Source: Gracilibacillus dipsosauri
Lineage (GTDB): Bacteria; Bacillota; Bacilli; Bacillales; Amphibacillaceae
Length of the DNA: 64,000 nt
NCBI RefSeq assembly: GCF_003176895.1
Contig: NZ_QGTD01000005.1
Span: forward strand, 372,001-436,000
Reading direction: 5' to 3'
The notes under the pieces were generated by a model. That model saw only the letters and a list, made by a program, of their open reading frames with translations, searched no databases and was not told the origin of the DNA. Shown here piece by piece: positions 25,886 through 34,304 of this stretch. Made by a program: the position numbers and the translations under genes. Numbering within the stretch: position 1 is the stretch's first letter; every line of letters starts with the position of its first letter.

Positions 25886-26803
25886 TTATGGTAGACGATT
25901 GCCTGCTGTTCGATACAACTCATACCATTCTTCTCGCGTTAACGAGACATCGGAGGCTTTCGCAATTTCCTTCAATCTTTCTGTGTTCATAGTACCGACG
26001 ATTGGTTGCATATGAGCAGGATGTCGCAATATCCATGCAGTAGCAATCGTTGTTTTCGATACACCTTTTGCTTCAGCTATTTCTGCTAACTTTTTGTTTA
26101 ATTCGGGAAATTGATCATTGTCCACGAAAACTCCACCAAAGAAACCATGCTGGAATGGTGACCATGGCTGTATCGTCATATCATGAAGACGGCTGTAATC
26201 TAAAATAGCACCATCACGAACAATGGCTGGATCATCTTCCATATTAACGTTAAGTCCTGCATCTATCATTGGTGTAAACATTAAGCTTAATTGGAGCTGA
26301 TTCGCAATTAAGTCCTGTTCTACATATTTTTTCAACAATTCAATTTGCATGGGATTATGGTTACTCACACCGAAATGGCGCACCTTCCCGCTTTGCTTCA
26401 ATTCATGAAATGCCTCTGCAACCTCTTCTGGTTCTACTAATGCATCTGGGCGATGGAGTAATAAAACATCTATGTAATCTGTTTTTAATCTTTTTAAGCT
26501 ACCATCGACAGAGCTTATAATATGTTCCTTAGAAAAATCAAAAAATCCTTTTCGAATGCCGCATTTTGTTTGAATAACGATTTTTTCACGCGTTTGTGGA
26601 TTCATTTGAATCGCATCTGCAAATATTTCCTCCGACTTTCCACCACCATATATATCTGCATGATCAAAGAAATCAATACCTAGATCCAGTGCATTCTCAA
26701 TAACACGACTTGCTTCCTGTATCGAAAGCTGATCGATCCGCATACAGCCTAATGAGATTTCACTAGCATGCAAACCACTTTTTCCTAGTTCTATTTTTTT
26801 CAT
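25886..26803 (-). CDS. Aldo/keto reductase
   Basis: The 305-aa NADPH-dependent oxidoreductase has the aldo/keto reductase barrel motifs. These are 'GIDFFDHADIYGGGKSEEIF' (catalytic Asp and Tyr), 'VIQTKCGI' (Lys), 'VLLLHRPD' (His) and 'HFGVSNHNPMQIELL'. It belongs to the YdhF/YtbE-like group with relaxed substrate range. ATG 26803 follows AGAGGAGAGG; a GTG seven codons upstream lies in that site. It lies 71 bp after the ABC transporter operon and could be its last gene or separate. Confidence 0.9.
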   Translation of the reverse strand: MKKIELGKSGLHASEISLGCMRIDQLSIQEASRVIENALDLGIDFFDHADIYGGGKSEEIFADAIQMNPQTREKIVIQTKCGIRKGFFDFSKEHIISSVDGSLKRLKTDYIDVLLLHRPDALVEPEEVAEAFHELKQSGKVRHFGVSNHNPMQIELLKKYVEQDLIANQLQLSLMFTPMIDAGLNVNMEDDPAIVRDGAILDYSRLHDMTIQPWSPFQHGFFGGVFVDNDQFPELNKKLAEIAEAKGVSKTTIATAWILRHPAHMQPIVGTMNTERLKEIAKASDVSLTREEWYELYRTAGNRLP

Positions 26804-26874
26804 CTCTGATCCTCTCCTCTCCACAAGGTAGCATTAGTTTATCATACCCTAACTTTGAAAGCGATTAATTAGCT

Positions 26875-27963
26875 CTAATAGACGTAATGCATATGTGTTG
26901 GAGTACTACTTAATAAAACCTCCTGCTTTATCTCTAGAAAAACCTGCTCACCTAAATCGAATGGATCCCCTAGACCTGTTTGAATCTGCCACTCCTCCCC
27001 TAAAACCTGCACATTGTAATGCATTTCTTTTCCTTGAAATTGTATCGATGTAATCACTGCTGGAACAGCTTGATTGGAGGACTGCTCCTTAGTTAGGATC
27101 AGCTGTTCTGGACGAATCGGATAGTAACCTAATTGCTTCATATCTGGCTCTATTCCTATATCTGGCCACTGAATACTTGGGATCAAATCTGGTGTAAAAC
27201 AATCCTTCGTCCACTTCCCTTTCATTAAGTTTGCCTTCCCTACGAATTTCGCAACAAATGGCGTCCTAGGATGATGATAAATCTCTGTAGGTGTATCAAT
27301 TTGTTCTATTTGTCCATTATTCATAACGATGATTCGATCTGCCATTGCTAATGCCTCACTCTGGTCATGCGTAACGTATAAAATGGTTGCATTCGTCAAT
27401 CGATGCAATGATTGAATTTCACTTCTCATCTCCATTCTGAGCTCTGCATCTAAATTACTTAAGGGCTCATCCATTAGTAGCAGTTCAGGCTTTGGAGCAA
27501 TGGCTCTTGCTAAAGCGACACGTTGTTTCTGACCACCAGATAGTTCACTTGGCATCCTGGTACGGAAGGATTCTAATTCCACTATTTTCAGCACGTCCCC
27601 CATGCGTTTCTTCTGATTTTGCTTTATTTCCTCTGATACAAATCGATGATGCTGTAAAGGAAATCGAATATGTTCTGCCACATTTAAATGTGGCCATAGA
27701 GCAAAGGACTGAAAAACCATTCCAATATTCCTTTTTTCAGGTGGTAAGGTTTTCGTTGGATTGCCAACCTCCTGATCCCCAATGGTAATCGTTCCTTCTG
27801 TTGGTGATAAAAATCCTGCCAATAGCCGTAGTAGCGTTGTTTTTCCACAGCCAGATGGTCCAAGAATTGCAATGAATTCACCCTTCTCTATAGAAAAATC
27901 TATGTGACGTAATGCTTCAAAGCTAGAAAATCTTTTACTTAGCCTTTGCACCTTTATAGTCAT
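26875..27963 (-). CDS. ABC importer ATPase, FbpC/PotA-type
   Basis: A 362-aa ATPase with Walker A GPSGCGKTT, signature LSGGQKQRVALARA, Walker B LLMDEPLSNLD and a C-terminal TOBE-like regulatory domain (from about residue 285, 'YYPIRPEQLIL'). It is of the Fe3+/polyamine/organophosphate importer branch. The start at 27963 overlaps the permease stop as ATGA and has AAAGGTGG upstream; the nine upstream codons were rejected. It is the last gene of the PHP-SurE-transporter operon. Confidence 0.88.
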   Translation of the reverse strand: MTIKVQRLSKRFSSFEALRHIDFSIEKGEFIAILGPSGCGKTTLLRLLAGFLSPTEGTITIGDQEVGNPTKTLPPEKRNIGMVFQSFALWPHLNVAEHIRFPLQHHRFVSEEIKQNQKKRMGDVLKIVELESFRTRMPSELSGGQKQRVALARAIAPKPELLLMDEPLSNLDAELRMEMRSEIQSLHRLTNATILYVTHDQSEALAMADRIIVMNNGQIEQIDTPTEIYHHPRTPFVAKFVGKANLMKGKWTKDCFTPDLIPSIQWPDIGIEPDMKQLGYYPIRPEQLILTKEQSSNQAVPAVITSIQFQGKEMHYNVQVLGEEWQIQTGLGDPFDLGEQVFLEIKQEVLLSSTPTHMHYVY

Positions 27964-29696
27964 CTTGTTCGAGCCACCTTTCGATTCCATAAGAATTGTG
28001 TGATATACAATAGAAAAAAGCCGAGTAATATGAAAATAATGATCAGACTAGAAAATGCCGTCGAATAAGTAGTATAGCCAGCCTGTTCAAATCCAAAAAT
28101 GACAACACCTATTGTTTCTGAATTACTAGACCAAAGAAGAGAGGAAACCGTTAATTCAGTTAAAGCTGTCAAAAAAACTAGAAAAGCACCACTTAATATA
28201 CTTGGTAACAATAATGGTAATAAGATCTTCCTCCATTTCACCCAACTGTTAGAACCACTAACAATCGCTGCCTCTTCCATCGTATAATCAACCTGTAACA
28301 CTGCCGTAATGCTCCCTCTTACTTGTAAAATGAGGAATCTTGTAAAATAGGCAATAAATAAGATAAGCACAGATCCATAGATTCCAGGATTCCAGCCAGG
28401 GATTGGCTCCATCCAAGCAAAAATCATGGATAATGCCATTACCGTTCCAGGCAATGCATATGGTAGGCTTATCACGATTTCCGATAATTGATTCCACCTA
28501 TTTGGTTTACGCACACGGAAATAGGCAAACATTGTTCCAATCATTACACCGATAATCGTGATGACGACAGCTAGCTGAACACTATTGCCAATCGCTCTTT
28601 TCGCTTTTGGACTCGTTTCTAGTACAAATTGATAGTTTTTCAGGCTGATATGATCCCAAGTAAAATCTACCCCATAAGCAGGAAGTAAAGAGGTCATTCC
28701 CATCGCCAAAAGTGGAACTAAGCTGGTCAGTAGTAAAAAACTCCATAATATGATTTCAACGATGACCTTTGATTTTCTTAAAAAAAATCTAGCCTTCTCA
28801 TCCTCTACTGTTGTTTCGATTCGCTTTGATTTTCTGAGTAAAAGCCATTGCAGGAACGTCCCCATTAAAGCAATTACACCTAACAAAACGGATAGTGTGG
28901 AAGCACGTTCAAAAGCAGTGGGACCAAAACCGACAACCTGTTGATAAATATAGGTGCTGAGCACATCAATTTTTGCTGGAATTCCTAGAAAAGCTGGAAT
29001 TCCGAAATTATCTAAATTGGCTAGAAACGCTAGAAAACCACCACTTGCTATCCCAGGTAATGCTAGTGGTAAGGTCACTCGTCGAAAGGTTTGCCAGCTA
29101 CTGGCACCCGACACACGCGATGCATGTTCTACTTCACGTGGTATTTTTCGAAAAACACTAATGGAAAGTAAATAAACGAGTGGATAATGAGAAAATCCAA
29201 GTACAAAAATGATGCCACCCATACTATATAAATTAACCGATCCTAATGAAAAGGGAAAAAGTTCTGCTAACTTTTCGTATAAACCATTTGCTCCGAAAAA
29301 TTGTGTCCATGCCAATGTCGTAATATAAGAGGGTATAACAAAGGGCAAAATGATAAATAGTTGCATTAGTCGCTTTCCCCGAATATCGGTATATGCTACA
29401 AGCCAAGCAAAAACAATGCCTAGCGTTACAGAAATAGTAGTAGATCCGAGCACAATGAGAATCGTATCTCCCATAACTGACCATGTCTTACTATCCTGTA
29501 AAATCGTCGTATAATTCGCAAGGCTAAAGGATCCATCAACCTGAATGCTTAAGGCTATTAATCGATAAATTGGAAGTAAGAAAATAATTGCAATCATAAC
29601 TAAAGCTAGACCCATTAAAATTTTTTGCCAGGTAAAGAGAGAAGATAATGCACGTTTTGGCATTATCCCCCTGTTTTCTTTTGTGGAAATTTGCAT
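27960..29696 (-). CDS. ABC importer double permease, FbpB/AfuB-type
   Basis: The 578-aa permease is a tandem fusion of two six-helix units, as in FbpB and AfuB. Both halves carry an EAA coupling loop ('EVEHASRVSGASSWQTFRRVTLPLALPG' and 'MEEAAIVSGSNSWVKWRKILLPLLLPS'). One chain therefore provides both halves of the channel. It lies 8 bp after the binding-protein gene and overlaps the ATPase by 4 bp. Confidence 0.9.
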   Translation of the reverse strand: MQISTKENRGIMPKRALSSLFTWQKILMGLALVMIAIIFLLPIYRLIALSIQVDGSFSLANYTTILQDSKTWSVMGDTILIVLGSTTISVTLGIVFAWLVAYTDIRGKRLMQLFIILPFVIPSYITTLAWTQFFGANGLYEKLAELFPFSLGSVNLYSMGGIIFVLGFSHYPLVYLLSISVFRKIPREVEHASRVSGASSWQTFRRVTLPLALPGIASGGFLAFLANLDNFGIPAFLGIPAKIDVLSTYIYQQVVGFGPTAFERASTLSVLLGVIALMGTFLQWLLLRKSKRIETTVEDEKARFFLRKSKVIVEIILWSFLLLTSLVPLLAMGMTSLLPAYGVDFTWDHISLKNYQFVLETSPKAKRAIGNSVQLAVVITIIGVMIGTMFAYFRVRKPNRWNQLSEIVISLPYALPGTVMALSMIFAWMEPIPGWNPGIYGSVLILFIAYFTRFLILQVRGSITAVLQVDYTMEEAAIVSGSNSWVKWRKILLPLLLPSILSGAFLVFLTALTELTVSSLLWSSNSETIGVVIFGFEQAGYTTYSTAFSSLIIIFILLGFFLLYITQFLWNRKVARTR

Positions 29697-29704
29697 GTTT
29701 TCAC

Positions 29705-30712
29705 CTATTCTCCAAAGAGTTGATTAAATCTTTGCTTGTCTTCCTCTCGTGCTTTAAATAATTCTTTAGTATCCGCTTCTAAGACTTTCATTTCCTCAAT
29801 CGTTTTTAGACCTTTAGGTGCTTCTACACCTTCCCGAATCGGCGTGTAGCCTATTTCTGATGCAAGCTCTTGTCCTTCTTCTGATAAAACAAAATCGACA
29901 AATGCCTTAGCGGCAGCTTCATTTTGTGTATCTTTCATAATTCCAATCGGCTCCGTGATGACTGGTACTCCTTCTTCCGGATAGACGAGTGTCACGGGAG
30001 AACCTTCTGCTTCAGCACGTGCCACGACAAAATCGACAACCATACCATAGTCCACCTCTCCTGCAGCAACAGCTTTTAAAACGGCGCCATTACCTTGGGT
30101 GATTGTCGGATTACCTGCTTGTATAGCTTCGTAAAATTCCCATCCAAATCCATCAGTGCGTGTGAAAACTCCTAGATTGTAAGCAGCTGCTCCGGAATAT
30201 AATGGGCTTGGCATCGCTACATTACCACTTTGTTCTGTTAAAACATTCCATGATGCTGGGGGCTCCTTTACATTATCGGCATTCACTACCATTGCCGTCG
30301 ACATAACCTTCGTGCCTGCATACATATGATCTGGATCGACGAATGGCTCCGGAATGGATTCCATTTCAGGGGATTCATATGCTTTTAGCATCTTTTGTTC
30401 CTTTAAGCTTTCAAATGTTACCGAATCTGCAACTAAGAGAACGTCTGCTTGCACTTCTCCCGCTTGTTTTTCAGCTTGCACTTTACTCATCACTTCTTCT
30501 GTTCCAGATCGATAGATAGAGACATTTACATCCGGATATTTTTCGTTAAATGCTTGAACTAATTGTTCTGCATCCACATCTGGTTGAGAGGTATAAAAGG
30601 ATAATTCTCCTGAAACGTCTGAGCTTTCCTTCCCAGAAGTTTCGGAGGTAGAACATGCTGCTAAAACGGTGATAAGACCAATGAATAAAATCATATTTTT
30701 CCAACGAAACAT
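29705..30712 (-). CDS. ABC binding lipoprotein, AfuA/PhnS-like
   Basis: A 335-aa lipoprotein (lipobox LAAC, Cys20) of the Fe3+-type binding-protein family. The tandem tyrosines that hold ferric iron in FbpA are absent: the matching region reads 'AGEVDYGMVVDFVVA'. Instead it has 'SFYTSQPD' and 'IYRSGTEEVMSKVQAEKQAGEVQADVLLVAD', resembling relatives that bind sugar phosphates (AfuA) or aminoethylphosphonate (PhnS). With phosphoesterase-type genes in the operon and a PhoP box upstream, I infer an organophosphate ligand. The ribosome site AAGGAGGAA is strong. Confidence 0.85.
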   Translation of the reverse strand: MFRWKNMILFIGLITVLAACSTSETSGKESSDVSGELSFYTSQPDVDAEQLVQAFNEKYPDVNVSIYRSGTEEVMSKVQAEKQAGEVQADVLLVADSVTFESLKEQKMLKAYESPEMESIPEPFVDPDHMYAGTKVMSTAMVVNADNVKEPPASWNVLTEQSGNVAMPSPLYSGAAAYNLGVFTRTDGFGWEFYEAIQAGNPTITQGNGAVLKAVAAGEVDYGMVVDFVVARAEAEGSPVTLVYPEEGVPVITEPIGIMKDTQNEAAAKAFVDFVLSEEGQELASEIGYTPIREGVEAPKGLKTIEEMKVLEADTKELFKAREEDKQRFNQLFGE

Positions 30713-30749
30713 AACATAATTCCTCCTTAAATTAAAATTCTACGGAAGC

Positions 30750-31532
30750 TTACGGACGGTTAACGCTGTGGGAAAACCATCGATTCAGTTGTTCTTTTTT
30801 TCTTTTATTACTTGCTCTTAGCTCAACAGGCGAAATCGTAATATATCCTTCTCGCAGGCTACTAAAATCTTTATTTTCCCTCAGTTTATCTAGCTGCTGG
30901 TATTCGTCCTTTAACCAATAATAGATTTGACCATGTGGATCGTTCAGTCCAACATAGCGATAACGTTGTACCTGCATATCTACATCCACCACTTTAACAC
31001 CACGGCACAATTCCTTTGAGGTGTATGGTAAGTTCACATTTAGCAGTATTTCCTTAGGTAATGTATATTGAAAAATCACCTCCGCCAATCGATAAAATAA
31101 AATTTTGACCTGCTCGTAATTCACATATTGACTGTCAAACGATGCTAACGAAACAGCAACAGCAGGGATGTTATGTAACGTAGCTTCCATTGCTCCTGCG
31201 ATCGTACCCGAATAAAAAATATCTCTTCCTAAATTAGGCCCAATATTAATCCCTGAAAAAACGATATCTGGGGGTTCTTTCATTAATACATTGATCCCCA
31301 TGTTCACACAATCTGCTGGTGTGCCATTCACCATCCATGATTGGATTGCTGTCGTAAAAAGCTTATTTTTGATCGCTTTAATTGGATGGCGTAATGTTAT
31401 GGAATGACTGATAGCACTTCTTTCCTTATCTGGACTTACGACATATACCTCTCCAAAGTGGCCAAGAACATTCACCATTGCTTCTATACCTGGATGAAAG
31501 ATGCCATCATCATTTGTAACTAAAATTCTCAA
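30750..31532 (-). CDS. surE: 5'/3'-nucleotidase SurE
   Basis: SurE removes phosphate from nucleoside 5'- and 3'-monophosphates and short polyphosphates. The metal-binding MRILVTNDDG start, the 'SGINIGPNLGRDIFYSGTIAGAMEAT' block and 'YITISPVEL' near the end are intact (260 aa). It starts with TTG, preceded by GGGAGGGAAG. The start overlaps the upstream TIM-barrel gene by 23 bp, tying it to this operon. That is unusual, because surE in Gram-negatives sits with pcm and rpoS. Confidence 0.93.
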   Translation of the reverse strand: MRILVTNDDGIFHPGIEAMVNVLGHFGEVYVVSPDKERSAISHSITLRHPIKAIKNKLFTTAIQSWMVNGTPADCVNMGINVLMKEPPDIVFSGINIGPNLGRDIFYSGTIAGAMEATLHNIPAVAVSLASFDSQYVNYEQVKILFYRLAEVIFQYTLPKEILLNVNLPYTSKELCRGVKVVDVDMQVQRYRYVGLNDPHGQIYYWLKDEYQQLDKLRENKDFSSLREGYITISPVELRASNKRKKEQLNRWFSHSVNRP

Positions 31533-32319
31533 GCGCTTCCCTCCCTAAGACTGCCTTTTGCTCTACATACTGAAGATGCTTTTTTAATAAGGGGAATGAT
31601 GGATTTTGATCGAATCCTTCCAAAACAATAGGTAAATGACTATCCTTTAATTCGGTAATGATTCTATCTAATTTGCTCTCCCCATCACCTAATGCAATAT
31701 GGTAGGCTTCCTTTGAAGTATCACTAAGATGGATCTTATTAATGCGATTCAGTTTTTCATAGTAATTGTTCGGCTCTACATCTAATGGAACATGTGCCAC
31801 ATCAAAGGTTACCCGAATGCGATCAGGTAGCCCCTCCAATAGGTCGTTCATATCATTCGGAGTGGTGATAAGCTCCTTTTGCTTCTCCTCCATTAACTCT
31901 ACGGATAGGTGGACATTGTATTGATTTGCTTTTTCAGCTAGTCTGAGCAAATTCTGTCTTAAGACCTTTATATAATGCTTTCGATCCACATGCTCGATCG
32001 TCATTTTCCCTGGATGAATTGTTATATTCCTTGCATCCAGCCTATCTCCTACTTCCATCGCATACTCGATTTCCTTTAATGAACTTCTTTGTACTTCCGG
32101 GTTTAATGCACAAGGATTTAGATCCCAGCTTGATGCATGAATTGTTAAGGATTGATTCGTATACTTTTTAGCTTCTATGATCTCTTCAAGAGTGGATTGA
32201 TGAAAATGTATCTGGTCTATCCAAACCTCTACTCCATCTAAATGAAATGCTTCTGCTATTTGCAGCACATCAGGTATTGGGTAGTTCCAACAAAGGGTTG
32301 AAGACAGATATAAGTACAT
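31510..32319 (-). CDS. TIM-barrel isomerase/endonuclease-like protein
   Basis: A 269-aa protein of the xylose-isomerase-like/AP endonuclease 2 superfamily. The pattern 'DGVEVWIDQ', 'LTIHASSWDLNP', 'ITIHPGKM', 'VELMEEK', 'VTFDVAHVPLDVEP', 'KIHLSD' and 'PIVLEGFD' shows the usual ring of metal-binding His, Glu and Asp. It may isomerise or cleave a sugar or sugar phosphate. It has an AGGAGGTG ribosome site, a 3-bp gap from the PHP gene and an overlap with surE. Confidence 0.82.
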   Translation of the reverse strand: MYLYLSSTLCWNYPIPDVLQIAEAFHLDGVEVWIDQIHFHQSTLEEIIEAKKYTNQSLTIHASSWDLNPCALNPEVQRSSLKEIEYAMEVGDRLDARNITIHPGKMTIEHVDRKHYIKVLRQNLLRLAEKANQYNVHLSVELMEEKQKELITTPNDMNDLLEGLPDRIRVTFDVAHVPLDVEPNNYYEKLNRINKIHLSDTSKEAYHIALGDGESKLDRIITELKDSHLPIVLEGFDQNPSFPLLKKHLQYVEQKAVLGREALENFSYK

Positions 32320-32322
32320 CAG

Positions 32323-33132
32323 CTACACCTCCTGTTTCCATTGGTCGATACAGTCCGATTCAACCAAAACACTTCCAATCGGATAAGGATTTCGGGAGCT
32401 TGGTCCATGATGATCACTTCCTCCAGATTGACGGCAGCTATATTTTATGGCGATTCCCTTCCAATATTGCGTGTCACTTACAGAATGCTTTGGATGATAG
32501 ACCTCTATTCCATCAAGGCCATTCTCCATCAATTTTTTTATAGGAGGGATTTCAGGATAAATACCTGGATGTGCTAAAAAAGCTTGTCCACAAGCTTCAT
32601 GAATCAAGTCAATTGCTTGTATTGCTGTGAACGGAGCTCTCGGCACAAATGCATCTGCGCCTTTTTTTAACAGTTTTTCATGGGCTTGCTTACTTGTGTG
32701 AAAATAGCCTTTTTCGACTAAAACATCTGCTATATGTGTCCGTACGATAATATCTCCAGTTGCTTTCTGAAGACATTCCTTTAAGGAAACAGCATAGCCT
32801 AACTGATTTAATTTTTCGATAATATCTTGAGCCCATTGCTTCCGTTCCTCTTTACGCCAAGCAATATGTCTTATTAATGCCTCACAGTCAGGGTTTATAT
32901 AATAGCCGAGTATATGTAATTCGCCATCTTCCCCGTCTGTATTAAGCTCTATTCCGGGAATCACATGTAAATTAGCTGGCGCATTTTTTCTTGCCTTAAC
33001 ATAACCAGCCATTTCATCATGATCTGTGATCGATATTATCGTGATCTCTTTTCTCACTGCTGTGGCCACAATTTGCTCAGGGGTTAGCTCTCCATCGGAA
33101 AAAGTGGAATGTATATGCAAATCGATTATCAT
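32323..33132 (-). CDS. PHP-domain phosphoesterase
   Basis: A 269-aa PHP hydrolase of the YciV/TrpH (RNase AM) group. Metal ligands appear in order: DLHIHSTFSDG, TDHDE, GIELNTDG, 'RTHIADVLVEKGYF', 'FLAHPGIYPEI', 'GIEVYHPKHS' and 'GGSDHHGP'. Relatives remove the 3'-phosphate from 3',5'-bisphosphonucleotides, trim RNA 5' ends, or open cyclic sugar phosphates. ATG 33132 is the best start; a GTG one codon upstream is possible. It is the first gene of the operon, behind the PhoP-like box. Confidence 0.88.
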   Translation of the reverse strand: MIIDLHIHSTFSDGELTPEQIVATAVRKEITIISITDHDEMAGYVKARKNAPANLHVIPGIELNTDGEDGELHILGYYINPDCEALIRHIAWRKEERKQWAQDIIEKLNQLGYAVSLKECLQKATGDIIVRTHIADVLVEKGYFHTSKQAHEKLLKKGADAFVPRAPFTAIQAIDLIHEACGQAFLAHPGIYPEIPPIKKLMENGLDGIEVYHPKHSVSDTQYWKGIAIKYSCRQSGGSDHHGPSSRNPYPIGSVLVESDCIDQWKQEV

Positions 33133-33165
33133 CACTCACCTCACTTCTAGTTGTCTGTATCTATC

Positions 33166-33171
33166 ATTCTA
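33166..33171 (-). promoter_or_regulatory. -10 element of the organophosphate operon
   Basis: TAGAAT on the minus strand (5 of 6 to TATAAT) lies 34 bp before the PHP start. It is correctly placed for a PhoP-activated promoter: the five PhoP-like hexamers cover about -22 to -71 from the expected start, and there is no good -35. Confidence 0.5.
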
Positions 33172-33180
33172 CTAGGCAAG

Positions 33181-33230
33181 TTTTAATTACGATTAAACAG
33201 AATGTCTAAAGTTTGTGAAGGAAATGTAAA
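33181..33230 (-). promoter_or_regulatory. PhoP-type box, five hexamers at 11-bp spacing
   Basis: On the minus strand the hexamers TTTACA (33230), TTCACA (33219), TAGACA (33208), TTTAAT (33197) and TTAAAA (33186) begin at exact 11-bp steps. The Bacillus PhoP box is a set of TTHACA hexamers separated by about 5 bp. The first two are perfect matches, the third and fifth have one mismatch and the fourth two. The array lies just upstream of a -10 and of the operon's first gene. Confidence 0.7.
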
Positions 33231-33391
33231 GGGAAGGAAAACAGAATTCCTTGGAAAAGTATGATTTTATAGGTATTGGAAAGGAAAGGATGTAAATTAA
33301 TTTACGTTTGGTTCATATGTTTGGGGTAGCTTACATCTAATTATCGAATCCATTTTTTAGAGGAGCTCGCGTTAGCTTTTCTTATACTACT

Positions 33392-33420
33392 AAAAAATCC
33401 CCGAGAATTGTCTCGGAGAT
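33392..33420 (-). terminator. Terminator of the sucrose operon
   Basis: CCGAGA (33401-33406) and TCTCGG (33411-33416) form the core stem, extended by ATC/GAT, with six T following on the minus strand. It lies 5 bp after the scrK stop. Confidence 0.85.
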
Positions 33421-33424
33421 CTAT

Positions 33425-34291
33425 TTATTGCATTGCTAAGTATAGTGCACCTTTTACGCCAGCCTCGTCGGTTAGACCTGGTGGCACGATGTATTGATCA
33501 ATTTCTTTTTCTGTAAGATAAGGAGAACTAACATAACCATTTAGCATTTCTAGTACATTTTTGCGAATGAGTGGGAAAAGCTGTTCTTGCTTCATTACAC
33601 CACCACCCATAATAATTCGTTCAGGAGACAGAATATAAATATAGCTTGTTAATGCTTGGGCTAAATAATATGCTTCCATTTTCCAAACCTTCTGGTCATC
33701 TGCTAGCTCATGGCCCTTCTTACCCCAACGTCTTTCCAAGGATGGACCTGCGGCGATTCCTTCCAGACAATCACCATGGTATGGGCATGTGCCACTATAC
33801 GTGTCATCTGGATGTCTTCTTACCTTAATATGACCCATTTCAGAATGAGACAGTCCCTTCAATGTTTGACCATGGAAGTAGGCACCTGCACCAATGCCTG
33901 TCCCAACCGTAATATATAGGCAGCTATCCACATCTGTCGCATTGCCCCATTTCGCCTCAGACATTGCTGCTACGTTTACATCTGTATCGATAATGACTGG
34001 TACGCCTAATGCTTCCTTTAATTTAGCTCCTAATGGATAGTTCACCCAGTCCGTTTTTGGTGTTCGCTGGAGTTGACCATATGTTGGACTCGTTTCATTG
34101 ATATCGATTGGACCAAAGCCTCCTAAACCGAGACGTTCTATTCCTTTATCTTGAAAAAACTCGATGACTTTAGGAACGGTTATGTCTGGATGCTCCGTTG
34201 GAATGATGATTTTTTCTAAAATTTCCCCTTGCTCATTGCCAATTCCTAGTACAAATTTGGTTCCTCCTGCTTCAATTGCGCCTAACTGCAA
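33425..34291 (-). CDS. scrK: Fructokinase, ROK family
   Basis: The 288-aa ROK kinase phosphorylates fructose released by the sucrose-6-phosphate hydrolase. It has the ATP loop 'GAIEAGGTKFVLGIG', catalytic 'IIDTDVNVAAMSE' and the zinc cluster of fructokinases 'GHIKVRRHPDDTYSGTCPYHGDC'. It starts with TTG after GGGAGGT. It is the last gene of scrA-scrB-scrK. Confidence 0.92.
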   Translation of the reverse strand: MQLGAIEAGGTKFVLGIGNEQGEILEKIIIPTEHPDITVPKVIEFFQDKGIERLGLGGFGPIDINETSPTYGQLQRTPKTDWVNYPLGAKLKEALGVPVIIDTDVNVAAMSEAKWGNATDVDSCLYITVGTGIGAGAYFHGQTLKGLSHSEMGHIKVRRHPDDTYSGTCPYHGDCLEGIAAGPSLERRWGKKGHELADDQKVWKMEAYYLAQALTSYIYILSPERIIMGGGVMKQEQLFPLIRKNVLEMLNGYVSSPYLTEKEIDQYIVPPGLTDEAGVKGALYLAMQ

Positions 34292-34304
34292 CCTTACGAC
34301 CTCC

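Noticed and set aside
26875-30712. Ferric iron importer
   Set aside because: The paired tyrosines of iron-binding proteins are absent, and the operon context and upstream box point to phosphate compounds.
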